Both the position numbers and the translations under genes were made by a program. A stretch of DNA of 64,000 nucleotides from Sporopachydermia quercuum (taxonomy: Eukaryota; Ascomycota; Sporopachydermiomycetes; Sporopachydermiales; Sporopachydermiaceae): positions 682,001-746,000 of the forward strand of contig BCGN01000008.1 in NCBI GenBank assembly GCA_001599295.1, in the 5' to 3' direction. Within the stretch, counting starts at the first letter, position 1; each line of letters opens with the position of its first letter. Below, in pieces: positions 10,551 to 20,522 of this stretch. The notes under the pieces are model-generated. The model was not told the origin of the DNA. It made no database searches and was given only the letters and a program-made list of their open reading frames with translations.

Positions 10551-11535
10551 ATGGCAGGAACAACCATTAGTATTCCAGGACTGGGAAATGGCCCAGCTTC
10601 TGTAGATATTCAAACACAAGTAAGCAACTACACATTGAGACAATGGTTAGAGTCATCAGGTAAATATTGATAATTTGGCACATCACTAACAGAAATTTTA
10701 GGCAATTCTCAGCATAATTGATCACTCCAACAGAATAGATGAACAAACACAGAAAAGAGTTATTGGTACCTTAGTAGGTAGCCGATCAGAAGATGGAACC
10801 GTAGTTGAAGTGAGAAGCGTTTATCCAGTAAGACATACAGAAACTGATACAGAAGTAGTTATTGAACAAATCCACAGCTCCTTATACGCTTTACACAAGA
10901 GGGCCAGCCCTAACGATGTTATTGTTGGCTGGTACTCCACAACTGGTGATCTAGACAGTTTTTCTGGTTTAGTTCATGAGTTTTATTCTTCTCAGTGCGA
11001 TGACGCAGCTATTCACTTAACCATGCAAACAAATGATGAAGCAGGTAATGTCATTTCTCCTGTTATTAGGACGTTTGTTTCTTCAGCAATTGGCGTTTCT
11101 GCCGATAGAGTTGGTAATCATTTGTTCGTCCCAGTTGAGAACAAAATTGTCTATTCTCAATTTGAGAAAACTGGTTTAGAATGGATAACTAAAGCTGCTC
11201 GTGAAAACGTGGAAACAAGAAAAATCAAGTACGAACCCAATGAACTTGAATCATTGGTTACATCTTTNGATGATATAACTGATTTCATTACTCGATTACA
11301 GTTCTATGTTAGTTCAGTCGTTGGAAAGCTTTCAAATGGTGAAAAGACTAGCAGTAAAGATGAAATAATTGGTAAGGCCTTATTATCTAATTTGAACTCC
11401 ATTCCATCGATCTCAGTTGCTGAATTAGAAAAGATCTTTGATAGTTATATTCAAGATAATCTTATGGCTGAATATCTTGCTTCAACTGTTAAGACCCAAG
11501 TGCAACTTAGTAGTAAGTTAACTACCTTACTTTAA
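10551..11535 (+). CDS. eif3f: Translation initiation factor eIF3 subunit f
   Basis: Two exons, 10551-10619 and 10702-11535, encode a 300-residue protein. The intron at 10620-10701 (82 bases) has donor GTAAGC, branch CACTAAC and acceptor TTTTAG. The joint reads VDIQTQ|AILSIIDHSN in frame. The N-terminal MPN/Mov34 domain (about residues 25-150) contains RVIGTLVGS and the NDVIVGWYSTTG stretch typical of eIF3f. Its counterpart of the JAMM metal site is not catalytic in eIF3f. The C-terminal helical part matches the MPN family tail. eIF3f is a core-associated subunit of the eIF3 complex that binds the 40S ribosome. It is absent from S. cerevisiae, which has a reduced eIF3, but present in fission yeast, filamentous fungi and some early-branching yeasts. 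N at 11268 is a third codon base (TTN). Retaining the intron gives an in-frame stop. Confidence 0.93.
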
Positions 11536-12444
11536 TAATAGGAGTGGAGCGAGAATGAGAATGCGGATGAGAATGAAAATAAGAATGATAGTGGTTAGTG
11601 AAGTAGTTTAACATATAATAAATTAAATTATTATGCAATAGCTATTTCAATCAAGTGCAATTTCAGCATTATGAATATTGTTGTGTTGTATGTAGTTATT
11701 TAATGTGGATATTAACCCGAGGAGTCAATCAGTGAGTGAAAATCAGTCTTCGATATAAACCACCCAGTAATAGTCAACTACGAGGTTGGCACACTAGCCG
11801 GACTGGTGATTATTCCATTCCTATTGGTCTTGTTTCAATTACTAGTAATATTCAACAAATTATCGCTCTGAACGGTTGACAATAATCTGTACCTTATCGG
11901 CAGACATTATGGTAACTAAGCTACCTATACAAATCTGTGATCACAATCAAGCATATTATACTATCAACTTTTGTTACAAATTCTTAATCGAATCCTGTAA
12001 GATATTCCCTGTAGATGATGGTTCTTATGACGAATTCCTGTTCACTAGGCACATTAATATAGCTACTTGTAGTCATCAATTAGACCAAATGTATAATAGT
12101 TATATGTCAATGATTATCAATCATCAACCAAAGCACTATTCACTCCTTTCTTCTTCTTGCATTATAACTAAAGCAAAAAAATATTTGGTTTATCGAATTT
12201 GCCATATCTTCTGTTGATTCTATTCTATCTGCATATTATTACTATTATTCTATACCGCGATTCAATTAAACTACATTAAAGTAGCCCAAATACTTTAATC
12301 ACTTTTCTTTTTTTCTATTTATATATTTCTTTGTTTCCTATACCTTATTGACCGTTTCCATTAATATAAAACCATACAAAACATATGTACATAGATAAAT
12401 AAAAATTTATATATATACGATGCCTTGTATCTCTATAATGTTAA
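11536..12444. other. Convergent 3' intergenic region eIF3f / IFH1
   Basis: A 909-base spacer between converging genes. An open frame of about 100 codons at 11909-12217 on the plus strand has no recognisable domain and is within the chance range for this base composition, so it is not called. The left end holds a purine-rich repeat, listed separately. Confidence 0.55.
11541..11591 (+). repeat. Purine-rich imperfect tandem repeat
   Basis: Imperfect repeats of a GAATGA/GGATGA-type unit directly after the eIF3f stop codon, almost free of C and T apart from the T of each unit. It probably lies in the eIF3f 3' untranslated region. No function can be read from it. Confidence 0.5.
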
Positions 12445-14838
12445 TTATACCCAAGAACTGTAATCTGAATACAGTTCATCCTCAAACAAGCCTTCCGTTC
12501 CAGGAAACAAGCCAATTGAAAGTTCTGATCCTGTGGCATTAGTTGAACTTGTAGGGCTTGTTGATCCAATGTTTGATATGCCTGCAATACTATTACGTAT
12601 TTTCTGTTGTTTCAGTCGTTTCTTCTTCCTTTGTAATCTAGCTTGCATGGATCTAATTGGAGTTAAAAGAAGTTCTCGATTGGCACTTGACATTCTTCTG
12701 CTTGGATTTGTCCCGTGATTGTTTGTTATATTTCCAGAAATCGCACTATTGATGATCCCATTATTTCCGTTGATATTCCCACTAGAGCCAGACACGGAAG
12801 TTCGGACAGAATTCCCAGACCGGGACGCCCTCCGGTTATTTCCGGAAAGCGATACCGAATTCGACCGATTCCGAGAACCAGATTTATTGTACGAATGCGA
12901 ATGATATATATTACTAGCGGACACCGGAGATTCTTCATAAACATGATAATCCCGAATTCCTCTGTTCCGATAGGCCGAAAGAGGAATCTTCCGACGGGCC
13001 CAGTAATCCTCATCAAACACTTCCGAGTTTTTGTCCATTGGTGTGTCCAGGGTAGAATACTCATTGTCCTCTAACTCCGAAGTGTATATTAAGTCATCTA
13101 GAGCAAAATCAGGTCCAATGTTACTATGGTGCTGCTGTGGATATTCCTGCTCATTGCTTGATTCTTCCGACAAATCTGTCCCCAGCTTTTTATTACCATG
13201 TCCTTTCCTTCCATTGGCTCGAGCAAAAGGTGGTGGCGATAATGATCTGGTGTTCACACCGTCGATAATGCCGAAAGGTTGTTCTCTGTTAGCCACCCAC
13301 GTACCGAGGACCGGTGGTCTGTTGCCCATAGAAGCGGAAGAAAGTACTTCTTTGGCCATACGAGATCCGATATTTCGGCGAGTTGAAGGTGGAGGAATCG
13401 TTAAATCTTCGTCTGTGGATTCTCCCGAATCGGAATAAATATGAGGGGACATGGACAACCCACTAGGAGGAGTAGTAAGATTTGAGGCCGAATTCACAAT
13501 AAGATTCTTGTTGGAACCAGAAGCACCAGATGAGGAAACCTTCCGGAGAGAAACAGATCCTCTTCGGGAAGACACGGAAGCTCTTCTGTTCATCATATCC
13601 TTAAATACGGAAGAACCTTGTCCAGGAGTATCGGAAGCATCGATTAGGATATTAGCGTAATCATCGGAAGAAATGGACCCTTCGGAATCGGAGAAAAAGT
13701 ACGTCCATAGAAAGGAGTCATCATCCAGATCAACTTCGGCATCGTCATCAAGTTCGATTTTACTTAAACCTGATCGGCTGGATTTTGAAGTTCCCGATAT
13801 CTTTTCCGGTTTTCTTACTGCCAGGGCATTCTGAAGATAATCATCGTCAGGACCCTCAAAAAATGGATCATTCCATAGGAAATCAGACTCGGAAGAAGAC
13901 TCCTCTTCCCAAGCATTGTCTGATAAATTCTCGGAAGCTTGAGTTGACATGTAATCGGCTATAGAACCAATTTCGGAAACTTGCTCCTGTTCTGATTGCA
14001 TAAATTCGCCTGAAGGTATGCTTAGTGAACCGTCCAAGTCATTTAATATGGCTTCTTCTTCCTCTTTCATGAGAGATTTATCTTCGTCATCTCCAGTTTC
14101 CGAACCGAGATCATCTCCGTTTTCTGATTCTATTGCCGCTAATAAAGCATCATTATCTATATCGGATTCACCTTCAGATTCATCGGAAACTGAGGCTTCG
14201 GGAATTTCTGGGACAACTAATTGTGGTACCTGTGCAGAACCTATATCTGTATTACGCCTTCTTCTATTGAAGCTTTGCTTTCTTTCCACTACTTTCTCTC
14301 CCACATCTTCTTCTTCTTCATCGTTACAATCATCAAAAGCTGTTCCGTTATTATCACCGAAATCAAAATCAAAATCTATATCTTCCGTTGGTACAATTAA
14401 GTCAGTTTGAACTTCGTCTGTTCCGTCTGTATCAATGGAGTCTATTTCATCGTCATCGTCGTCGTCGGACATAATGGCATGTTCATCATTAGCCAACATG
14501 GCTTTATATTTACTCCTACTGATCAAACCTCCAGACATAACACTATCATTTCCGTCTGAATGATCATTATTGTAGAAGTTGTCCTCATCTTCATCTATTT
14601 CTGCGTCGTCATCGTCATCATCGTCGTCATCGTCATCAAGAACAATGTAGCTGTCAGAATCAGATTCAGAATCTGAAGCTAATAAGGACAACTTTCTTGT
14701 AGGTTTCCGTTTGACTTTTGAAGATGATTTCTTGGGTTGAGCATTTGGTGAAGCTTGTCTTGCTCTAACTAAGGCAGCAAGAGATTTTCCTCCAACAGCT
14801 GGATTCCTTGTAAAGGATTTGCTATTCTTTCGTTTCAT
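12445..14838 (-). CDS. IFH1: IFH1/CRF1-family ribosomal protein gene co-regulator
   Basis: A 797-residue acidic, Ser-rich nuclear protein. A basic leader is followed by an 11-Asp run and other acidic blocks. Motifs in the same order as in yeast Ifh1 identify it: DSFLWTYFFSDSEG, then YANILIDASDTPG, then ESTDEDLTIPPPSTR near 468. RPPVLGTW...PFGIIDG follows near 508-525, TSELED further on, and IPLSAYRNRGI near 616. A Lys/Arg-rich segment near the C-terminus (QARLQRKKKRLKQQK) corresponds to the basic tail of Ifh1. Ifh1 is recruited by Fhl1 and Rap1 to ribosomal-protein gene promoters under TORC1 control, while Crf1 is its repressing paralogue. This single gene probably serves as the unduplicated form. 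It is shorter than S. cerevisiae Ifh1 (1085), mostly through shorter acidic and C-terminal regions. The start ATG at 14838 is clear. Confidence 0.9.
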   Translation of the reverse strand: MKRKNSKSFTRNPAVGGKSLAALVRARQASPNAQPKKSSSKVKRKPTRKLSLLASDSESDSDSYIVLDDDDDDDDDDDAEIDEDEDNFYNNDHSDGNDSVMSGGLISRSKYKAMLANDEHAIMSDDDDDDEIDSIDTDGTDEVQTDLIVPTEDIDFDFDFGDNNGTAFDDCNDEEEEDVGEKVVERKQSFNRRRRNTDIGSAQVPQLVVPEIPEASVSDESEGESDIDNDALLAAIESENGDDLGSETGDDEDKSLMKEEEEAILNDLDGSLSIPSGEFMQSEQEQVSEIGSIADYMSTQASENLSDNAWEEESSSESDFLWNDPFFEGPDDDYLQNALAVRKPEKISGTSKSSRSGLSKIELDDDAEVDLDDDSFLWTYFFSDSEGSISSDDYANILIDASDTPGQGSSVFKDMMNRRASVSSRRGSVSLRKVSSSGASGSNKNLIVNSASNLTTPPSGLSMSPHIYSDSGESTDEDLTIPPPSTRRNIGSRMAKEVLSSASMGNRPPVLGTWVANREQPFGIIDGVNTRSLSPPPFARANGRKGHGNKKLGTDLSEESSNEQEYPQQHHSNIGPDFALDDLIYTSELEDNEYSTLDTPMDKNSEVFDEDYWARRKIPLSAYRNRGIRDYHVYEESPVSASNIYHSHSYNKSGSRNRSNSVSLSGNNRRASRSGNSVRTSVSGSSGNINGNNGIINSAISGNITNNHGTNPSRRMSSANRELLLTPIRSMQARLQRKKKRLKQQKIRNSIAGISNIGSTSPTSSTNATGSELSIGLFPGTEGLFEDELYSDYSSWV
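14605..14637 (-). repeat. Trinucleotide repeat coding 11 aspartates in IFH1
   Basis: An uninterrupted GAY codon run mixing GAT and GAC, encoding eleven aspartates within the acidic N-terminal part of the IFH1-like protein. The codon mixing suggests selection for the acidic residues and not a pure slippage tract. Confidence 0.8.
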
Positions 14839-15010
14839 AGCTGAGGATATGATAGCTTATGAAACTATTAGCAATACTATTAACAATTATATGATACGTT
14901 CTTCTTCGCAAGTGCGTTTTATGGTCCCGTTTGGATTTATATCTCAGTTTGCTGTTCTGATCTGAGTTATTATTTACTGTTGAAGTTTTTGTTGATCTGA
15001 CCGTAAAGCG

Positions 15011-15033
15011 AACCCTTTCCTTGGGAAAGGGTT
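15011..15033. repeat. Perfect inverted repeat (10-bp stem, 3-base loop)
   Basis: AACCCTTTCC and its exact reverse complement GGAAAGGGTT are separated by TTG. The repeat lies 173 bases upstream of the IFH1 ATG, so it could form in the 5' untranslated RNA or act as a symmetric protein site. The pairing is seen directly; the role is unknown. Confidence 0.75.
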
Positions 15034-16002
15034 GAACACAGGTTGATTAAATGATAAGAAACAAGAACGCAAATCGAAATTTCAATACCTAATCTGATGA
15101 GATGATTGTATTGTGCAAGATATAATATGCCACTACTTTTGCTTTTGTTTTTGTTTCTATTGTTGATTATGTTAATGACTAGTGTAGAATAGGGATATAT
15201 ATAGAGCATTCTCTTCTTTTGGTAATATGATTTGATCCCTTCAGAGTAACCGAACAAAGGATTAATTGCAATTGTAGTAAACAATACTTCTTTCTTGATT
15301 TAACAGACTATTAACCTTCTGTTGTGTAAAACTTCTGTCTGATTGGTGATTATGTGATTATGCATGAATGTGTGCTTTGCCTTAGTAGAGTACACAGTGG
15401 TAAAACGTAGAAAGTCACATATATATATGAGTTGTTCTCAATATTTGATAATGACAAATAATTTAGATACCGTTCGGCAATAGCTAATTATCTGATTTTC
15501 TTTTTCCCCTATTTCTTAGGTTGTATAACCAACCAACCAACAAAGCTTTGTTGCTTCTTGAGCTATCTTGATAGCTAACTGTATGTGTAGGTTGAATGAT
15601 GCCTTACGACATTAACCAATCAAGCCTGAACTGTTTATGGTTCTTTTTTAGCAATCCAAATATTATTTAGGCGCTGTTCAATCAAAATCAACAATTGATT
15701 CAACAACAAGCTGGTTTTTCTAGTTTCTAGTAACTGGGTCAATCAATTGTAAAACTGTTTCATTTTTTTACCCTCAACATTCTTTAGCTGAATAGCTAAC
15801 TATATGATTATTTCTCATTAGCTTAAGGAAATTTGTATGTATTATTGATTCCTTCACTTTGTAAAATTTTTTTTGTCTCGGGAGAGCCCCTTGGGGGTAT
15901 GATTTAAATCTGTCCAGATATTTGCAATTGGACTTTTTGGACGAAAAGATAAGAGTGTGAGAGGGGTTATAAGGAGATTGGAATAGATCAAGGGAGGTAG
16001 GG

Positions 16003-16008
16003 CACGTG
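16003..16008. promoter_or_regulatory. CACGTG box upstream of GTB1
   Basis: CACGTGA about 270 bases upstream of the glucosidase II beta start codon. Matches the core of Cbf1-type sites; binding is inferred from the motif only. Confidence 0.35.
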
Positions 16009-16278
16009 ATGTATGTTCTTGCCTTAGAATGGCAGTGAGAGTGTATGTGATGATCAATTGTCTGTCAAGAAAGAATACAATTGAATAAATATGTTTGAAA
16101 GCGTGAAATATTAGGATCATTGCTTGGATATTTGCTATGATTATTGCCGTTTGATAATATACTGTATAAGATAGTATACTACACTAAGGTACTGGATAAT
16201 ATTGTTTACTACGGGATGGTTTATTGCTAGGAGTAAGCATACTAGAATATATTACTTGCTCAATCTTACGTGGTTATC

Positions 16279-17973
16279 ATGATAGTATTTCTACTGTATA
16301 TAATTATATTGATTGCCTCTGTTGGTATAAGCAGAGCCAATGTAAATATACCAATTAAAGGAGTCTCACCAGAAAGACAATATTTGTATAATCCAGCTGA
16401 AAAAGGTACGTGGAAATGTCTAAACGATGACAGCATTGAGATAGGTTTCAGCCAAATAAATGACGATTACTGTGATTGTCCAGACGGTAGCGATGAACCA
16501 GGCACCGGTGCTTGCAATTTACAAGAACTCAATTTAGCAGCCGCAGATTTAGAGGAATCTCAATTGTTTTACTGTGCAAATTCAGGCTTTAAACCTGGCT
16601 ATTTGGCTTTCTGGAAAGTGAATGATGGTGTCTGTGATTATAACATCTGTTGTGATGGGTCTGATGAACCAGAAGGCAAATGCGAGAACAAATGTCAGGA
16701 GTATAAAACAAGTTATGAGATTGAAATGAAAACTCAGAGGCAAATCTTGGATAAAGGATTGAGTATTAAAAAGCGCCTGGAAACGGAGGGTTTGAAACTG
16801 AAAACGGAAATTCAAAATGAGATTTCTAAGAAAGAAGCTGAATTGGCCGAACTTGAAAGGGAGCTCTTAGACAGAAGCAAAAATGCTGTAGAGTCGGAAA
16901 TCTCACCTGCTGAACAGTTAGTAGAAACAATAAAACATCTTTCTGAGCTGGTTGAAACTCTTCAAAATGAATTGATTACAGCAGAAAGAAAAGCATTGAT
17001 ATCCAACGGGAAATCCGATTCTGATTCACCTTTCTTATCTATTCTTCGTGAGCTTTCGGAGAACTACAATCCTAATTTCAATGATCAAGCAGTGAAGAAG
17101 GCTATCCAGGCTTATCAAAACCATGTTTCGAACCAACAAGAAGACACTTCAGGTAGTGACCCCTCTGCTTCTGTTCAGCTAGATAATGGTGCAGGATTTC
17201 AAGAGAAATTAGGAGAAATACATACTGGCATCTCCCAAATAGTGAATATTGTTAATCCTGATGAACTCAGTAAAAAAGCTAAGTCAAGTGAATTGCAATC
17301 ATTCGGACAACGAGTAAAAGACTTAGGTATGGATATGTTAGAATCGCTCTTTCCTGGCGTATTCAAAGAATCCTCAGAACATGAATCAATCAATGGTGAA
17401 GGNCCCAGCTTGGTTCCAGGATTAAATTCGGATTCAACGAAAAGCTCACAGCCTCTTGGCGATGAGAAGATCAACAATCTGAAGGAAGAGATATCTGCAT
17501 TAGAATCGGAATTTTCAAAAGACTTCGGCCCTTCTGAGCTATTTCGCTCTTTAAGCACTAAATGCTTATACGGAAAGTTATCAGACTACTCCTATTCACT
17601 ATGCTTTATGAAAGATCTCCATCAAATAGACCGTAATATGAAAGTGAATATTGGCAAATTCAATTCCGTGCGACTGATCACCGAACAAGGAGAAGGATCT
17701 TTAGAGGTAGGACCTGGCATTATTCCAGGGTTGAACGATGAAAAATATATCTTGATTAATTATGAAAATGGTGATAAATGTTGGTCCGGGCCAGTTAGAA
17801 GAGCAACTGTGAAAGTGATCTGCGGAATCGAAGATGAATTGGTTGCCGTGACGGAACCTGAAAGATGTGAGTATTTTTTCACTGTGAAGTCACCTATTGG
17901 ATGCTTTGAAACAGAAGAATATGAAGAAAAAACGGAGAAAGAGTCTAGTAGTGTTGATCACGATGAGCTTTGA
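16279..17973 (+). CDS. GTB1: Glucosidase II beta subunit (MRH domain, HDEL)
   Basis: A 564-residue ER protein. The ATG at 16279 opens a hydrophobic signal peptide (MIVFLLYIIILIASVG). Two LDL-receptor-like Cys repeats follow, one with DDYCDCPDGSDEPG at about 70 and one with CDYNICCDGSDEPEG at about 120. A long charged coiled coil runs over about 135-240. The C-terminal MRH lectin domain (about 430-545) contains GDKCWSGPVRRATVKVICG and EPERCEYFF. The chain ends in HDEL, the yeast ER retrieval signal. The protein is the non-catalytic partner of the GH31 alpha subunit; its MRH domain binds mannose arms of N-glycans and helps the enzyme trim the inner glucoses in glycoprotein folding control. N at 17403 is the third base of a GGN glycine codon. 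Its partner alpha subunit is not in this window. Confidence 0.93.
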   Translation: MIVFLLYIIILIASVGISRANVNIPIKGVSPERQYLYNPAEKGTWKCLNDDSIEIGFSQINDDYCDCPDGSDEPGTGACNLQELNLAAADLEESQLFYCANSGFKPGYLAFWKVNDGVCDYNICCDGSDEPEGKCENKCQEYKTSYEIEMKTQRQILDKGLSIKKRLETEGLKLKTEIQNEISKKEAELAELERELLDRSKNAVESEISPAEQLVETIKHLSELVETLQNELITAERKALISNGKSDSDSPFLSILRELSENYNPNFNDQAVKKAIQAYQNHVSNQQEDTSGSDPSASVQLDNGAGFQEKLGEIHTGISQIVNIVNPDELSKKAKSSELQSFGQRVKDLGMDMLESLFPGVFKESSEHESINGEXPSLVPGLNSDSTKSSQPLGDEKINNLKEEISALESEFSKDFGPSELFRSLSTKCLYGKLSDYSYSLCFMKDLHQIDRNMKVNIGKFNSVRLITEQGEGSLEVGPGIIPGLNDEKYILINYENGDKCWSGPVRRATVKVICGIEDELVAVTEPERCEYFFTVKSPIGCFETEEYEEKTEKESSSVDHDEL

Positions 17974-18131
17974 TTGGGATGAGTTGTATGAATAGGAATA
18001 CTGATCTATGATTTACGAATAGTGTCAGAGCATATAGTTATATAGATAGTTAAACAAAGAAGTATTATTTATTACTAGCTATTTTCTGAGAAAGACTCAT
18101 TAAATAAATATTTTATTGACCACGTATGATT

Positions 18132-19469
18132 TTATGAAATATATGTTATTTCTGTGATTGCCAATCCTTTCTCCTCCTTCACAACTTCTTTTCCATTTAT
18201 TGAATCAAATAGCTTCAATTCAGCTTCATTGCAGTATTGGAAAATGAAAGGCTTGATACCAGTTAAATTATTCACTGCAGACTTTACTACCGAAGGCATC
18301 TCTTTCAAAACATCTATTCGTTCAATAAGCTGTTCTAAACCTTGAGACATTGAAGCTTTAATTGCTTTGTGCTCTTGTATAAACTCAACGTTAATTGACT
18401 TAGGAACCTTCCATCCTGTTACTACATCAGTTTCATCATTTCTATGCTCAAAGTTATTATTTACCGAAACCAGTTTTAAGCTATTTGATTCGACAACAGC
18501 TGCAACAGAAACTTTCACCTGGTCAAACTGAGAGGGTGTAGTGAATTCCATAATAACAGCAGACAAAGATTTAGAATTGAAAAACGAGAAATTCCAGCTA
18601 GAAGCTGCGTTGTAAGGTTTTAGACCTTGCATAGCTTTAATCATTAATCCTCTTGCGGAATCATTATTACCGTTGAATTTCAATGCTTTGTCAGGAGTGG
18701 TAATATGTCCTTCAATCAAACATCGGGGCCAAAATGAATGCCTCATTGTTCCTTTAGGCCGACTAATATTAGGACCATAGTATGAAACCCCATGATTCTC
18801 GGAATTTCCAACGACAAATCCTTGGCTTTCTTTCCGATACTTTAAATCTAATGAGAATTGTTTTTCCGGTATTTCTGCCTTGATCCAAAATTCATTTTCA
18901 GATGATTGGACAAACTTAGCAGATATTTCTGAACTTGCAGCTGTAATTCCAACAGCATATTCATCTGATTTACTGTGAGCACCTTCTTTCTGCTTAAAGT
19001 TGATGAATTGGAAATGTGATAACTTCACAGAGTACCATCGACTCTCCTTCGGATCCTTCACATTATAAATACGGCAAGTTAATTGAGCAGTGGCTGACAA
19101 AAAGCCAATCAAGTTGGAATACACAATTTGAGCAAAACCACAGTTTCCGTTCTCAGGATCCAGAAAATAAAATGTTTGTGTTTGAACATTGGATTTGACA
19201 TGCGGTAGCCAACCTAAGTCAGCTTCATTTGGCTCAACATAAATATTTTCTTCATTGTTGGATTCATCACCAATGAACTCTGTTACAGGATGGAAATGCA
19301 AAAATTGGGAGCCTTCATCTTTAGAATCCAGCGAGCTATGTTTATGTTAATCTTCTGATTAATGATTATCTAGTAGTGTGAATTTCTATTGTCTAATCAT
19401 AATATAACAAGAGCACAGCTTGATAGTAAATACTTACTTTCTGGTTGATTCTCTAAACAGGTTCAACAT
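18132..19469 (-). CDS. SVF1: Survival factor 1 (SVF1)
   Basis: Two exons, 19438-19469 and 18132-19335, encode 411 residues. The first exon is only 32 bases (MLNLFRESTR plus two bases). The intron at 19336-19437 (102 bases) has donor GTAAGT, branch GATTAAC and acceptor CATAG, and the junction keeps the frame. The body matches yeast Svf1: ADLGWLPHVKSNVQTQTFYFLDPENGNCGFAQIVYSN corresponds to the conserved lipocalin-like N-terminal block. HGVSYYGPNISRPKG and the WPRCLIEGHI segment follow. Svf1 protects yeast from oxidative and cold stress and is linked to ceramide transport from ER to Golgi. S. cerevisiae Svf1 has 481 residues and a longer N-terminus. An N-terminal amphipathic helix is expected for membrane contact; here the first exon would provide it. 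Confidence 0.9.
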
Positions 19470-20522
19470 TATATATGAAAAAGTCTTACTATCCCAACGT
19501 AACTCAGCTTCTAGCAATCAATTGACTGTGATTGATTTGGCTTCTTTCCTTCTCTCTGCTTAATCTGTTCGAATCACAAACCAGCGACTGACTCTATCTC
19601 CAATATTTTGTTCTAGTAAACCTATCAACAGTAATTGCCTCAGGTATCCTCTATTTAAATGCACAGTAAATCTAGCTCCAACTTATAACGACGATCTTCT
19701 ATTTTACAATATGATACAATCTTCTTCAATACATTCAAAAACAACTACAGCAAGTAAGTAATAAAATGAAATAACTATCACCCGTCATTATATAAAAAAT
19801 CACTCGAAAATTGGGAATAACAAAGAATTATTCAGCATCCTGGTCTTTGCAACCATTTTAACTTCTTGCCACAGAAAGTTGCAAGAGCCCTCTTAAATAC
19901 ATCGGACATTCATACTTAACTATTGAGTAAAGTGTATATAGGAAGGGATGACATAGATGAATTAAAGAATTACCGAGAAACCCTATGGAGAACTGGCAAA
20001 CTTACAATGGATAACAGATCTAATTGTACCAAAAACGGTAGCCGTTGGAGATCTATTCCTTTCACAGCCTTACTGTTTATTCCTTCAGTCATCACTAGCA
20101 ATAAATCCCGATCCGGCTTTAAACTCCGANCATTGAATTGATGAAGCAAACTTAGTTGATCAGAATATATTGTACGGGGAGCCACAACGATGTTGAATCA
20201 GCTGCCAAATGGCTGTGGTTAAGTCTTCTTTCCTGCATAATTACGTAGCCATACATTAAGACACATTATTTAAGTTTCATTTCCTTGGCAAATCCTCCAT
20301 CATGTCACGCGGATCGCTTCTTATCGGCATGTCGTCTCCTCTCCTCTTATCGTATGGTTTCCTTGACATTAAGTATTGAATCTATCTTCATTATGGAGCT
20401 AGCAAACGAAACATACAAACCGTTATTGTTCAGTTATAGTGCCAATATAGGCACGACGCATAACCAACGATTTTAATGAACTAATCCATTAGATTCAATA
20501 CGTAAAGTTTTGTCGACAGCAA
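19470..20522. other. Divergent promoter region SVF1 / F-box gene
   Basis: A 1.05-kb spacer. Short open frames around 19923-20476 on both strands overlap each other and carry no recognisable domain. One N at 20130. No RNA gene or repeat seen. Confidence 0.55.

Larger units (their letters stand above)
14839..16278. other. Divergent promoter region IFH1 / glucosidase II beta
   Basis: A 1.44-kb spacer between head-to-head genes. It contains a perfect hairpin at 15011-15033 and a CACGTGA box at 16003-16009. Minus-strand open frames at 14970-15284 and 15854-16120 lack any domain and are read as chance. The length fits a heavily regulated promoter for IFH1, but that is inference. Confidence 0.6.

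Noticed and set aside
11876-12217. Plus-strand open frame of about 100 codons between eIF3f and IFH1
   Set aside because: No domain, composition rich in Ile, Cys and Tyr as expected from AT-rich non-coding DNA, and other spacers hold chance frames of the same size.
14970-15284. Minus-strand 104-codon frame upstream of IFH1
   Set aside because: Contains the hairpin sequence, has no recognisable domain and lies in a promoter region; chance length for this base composition.
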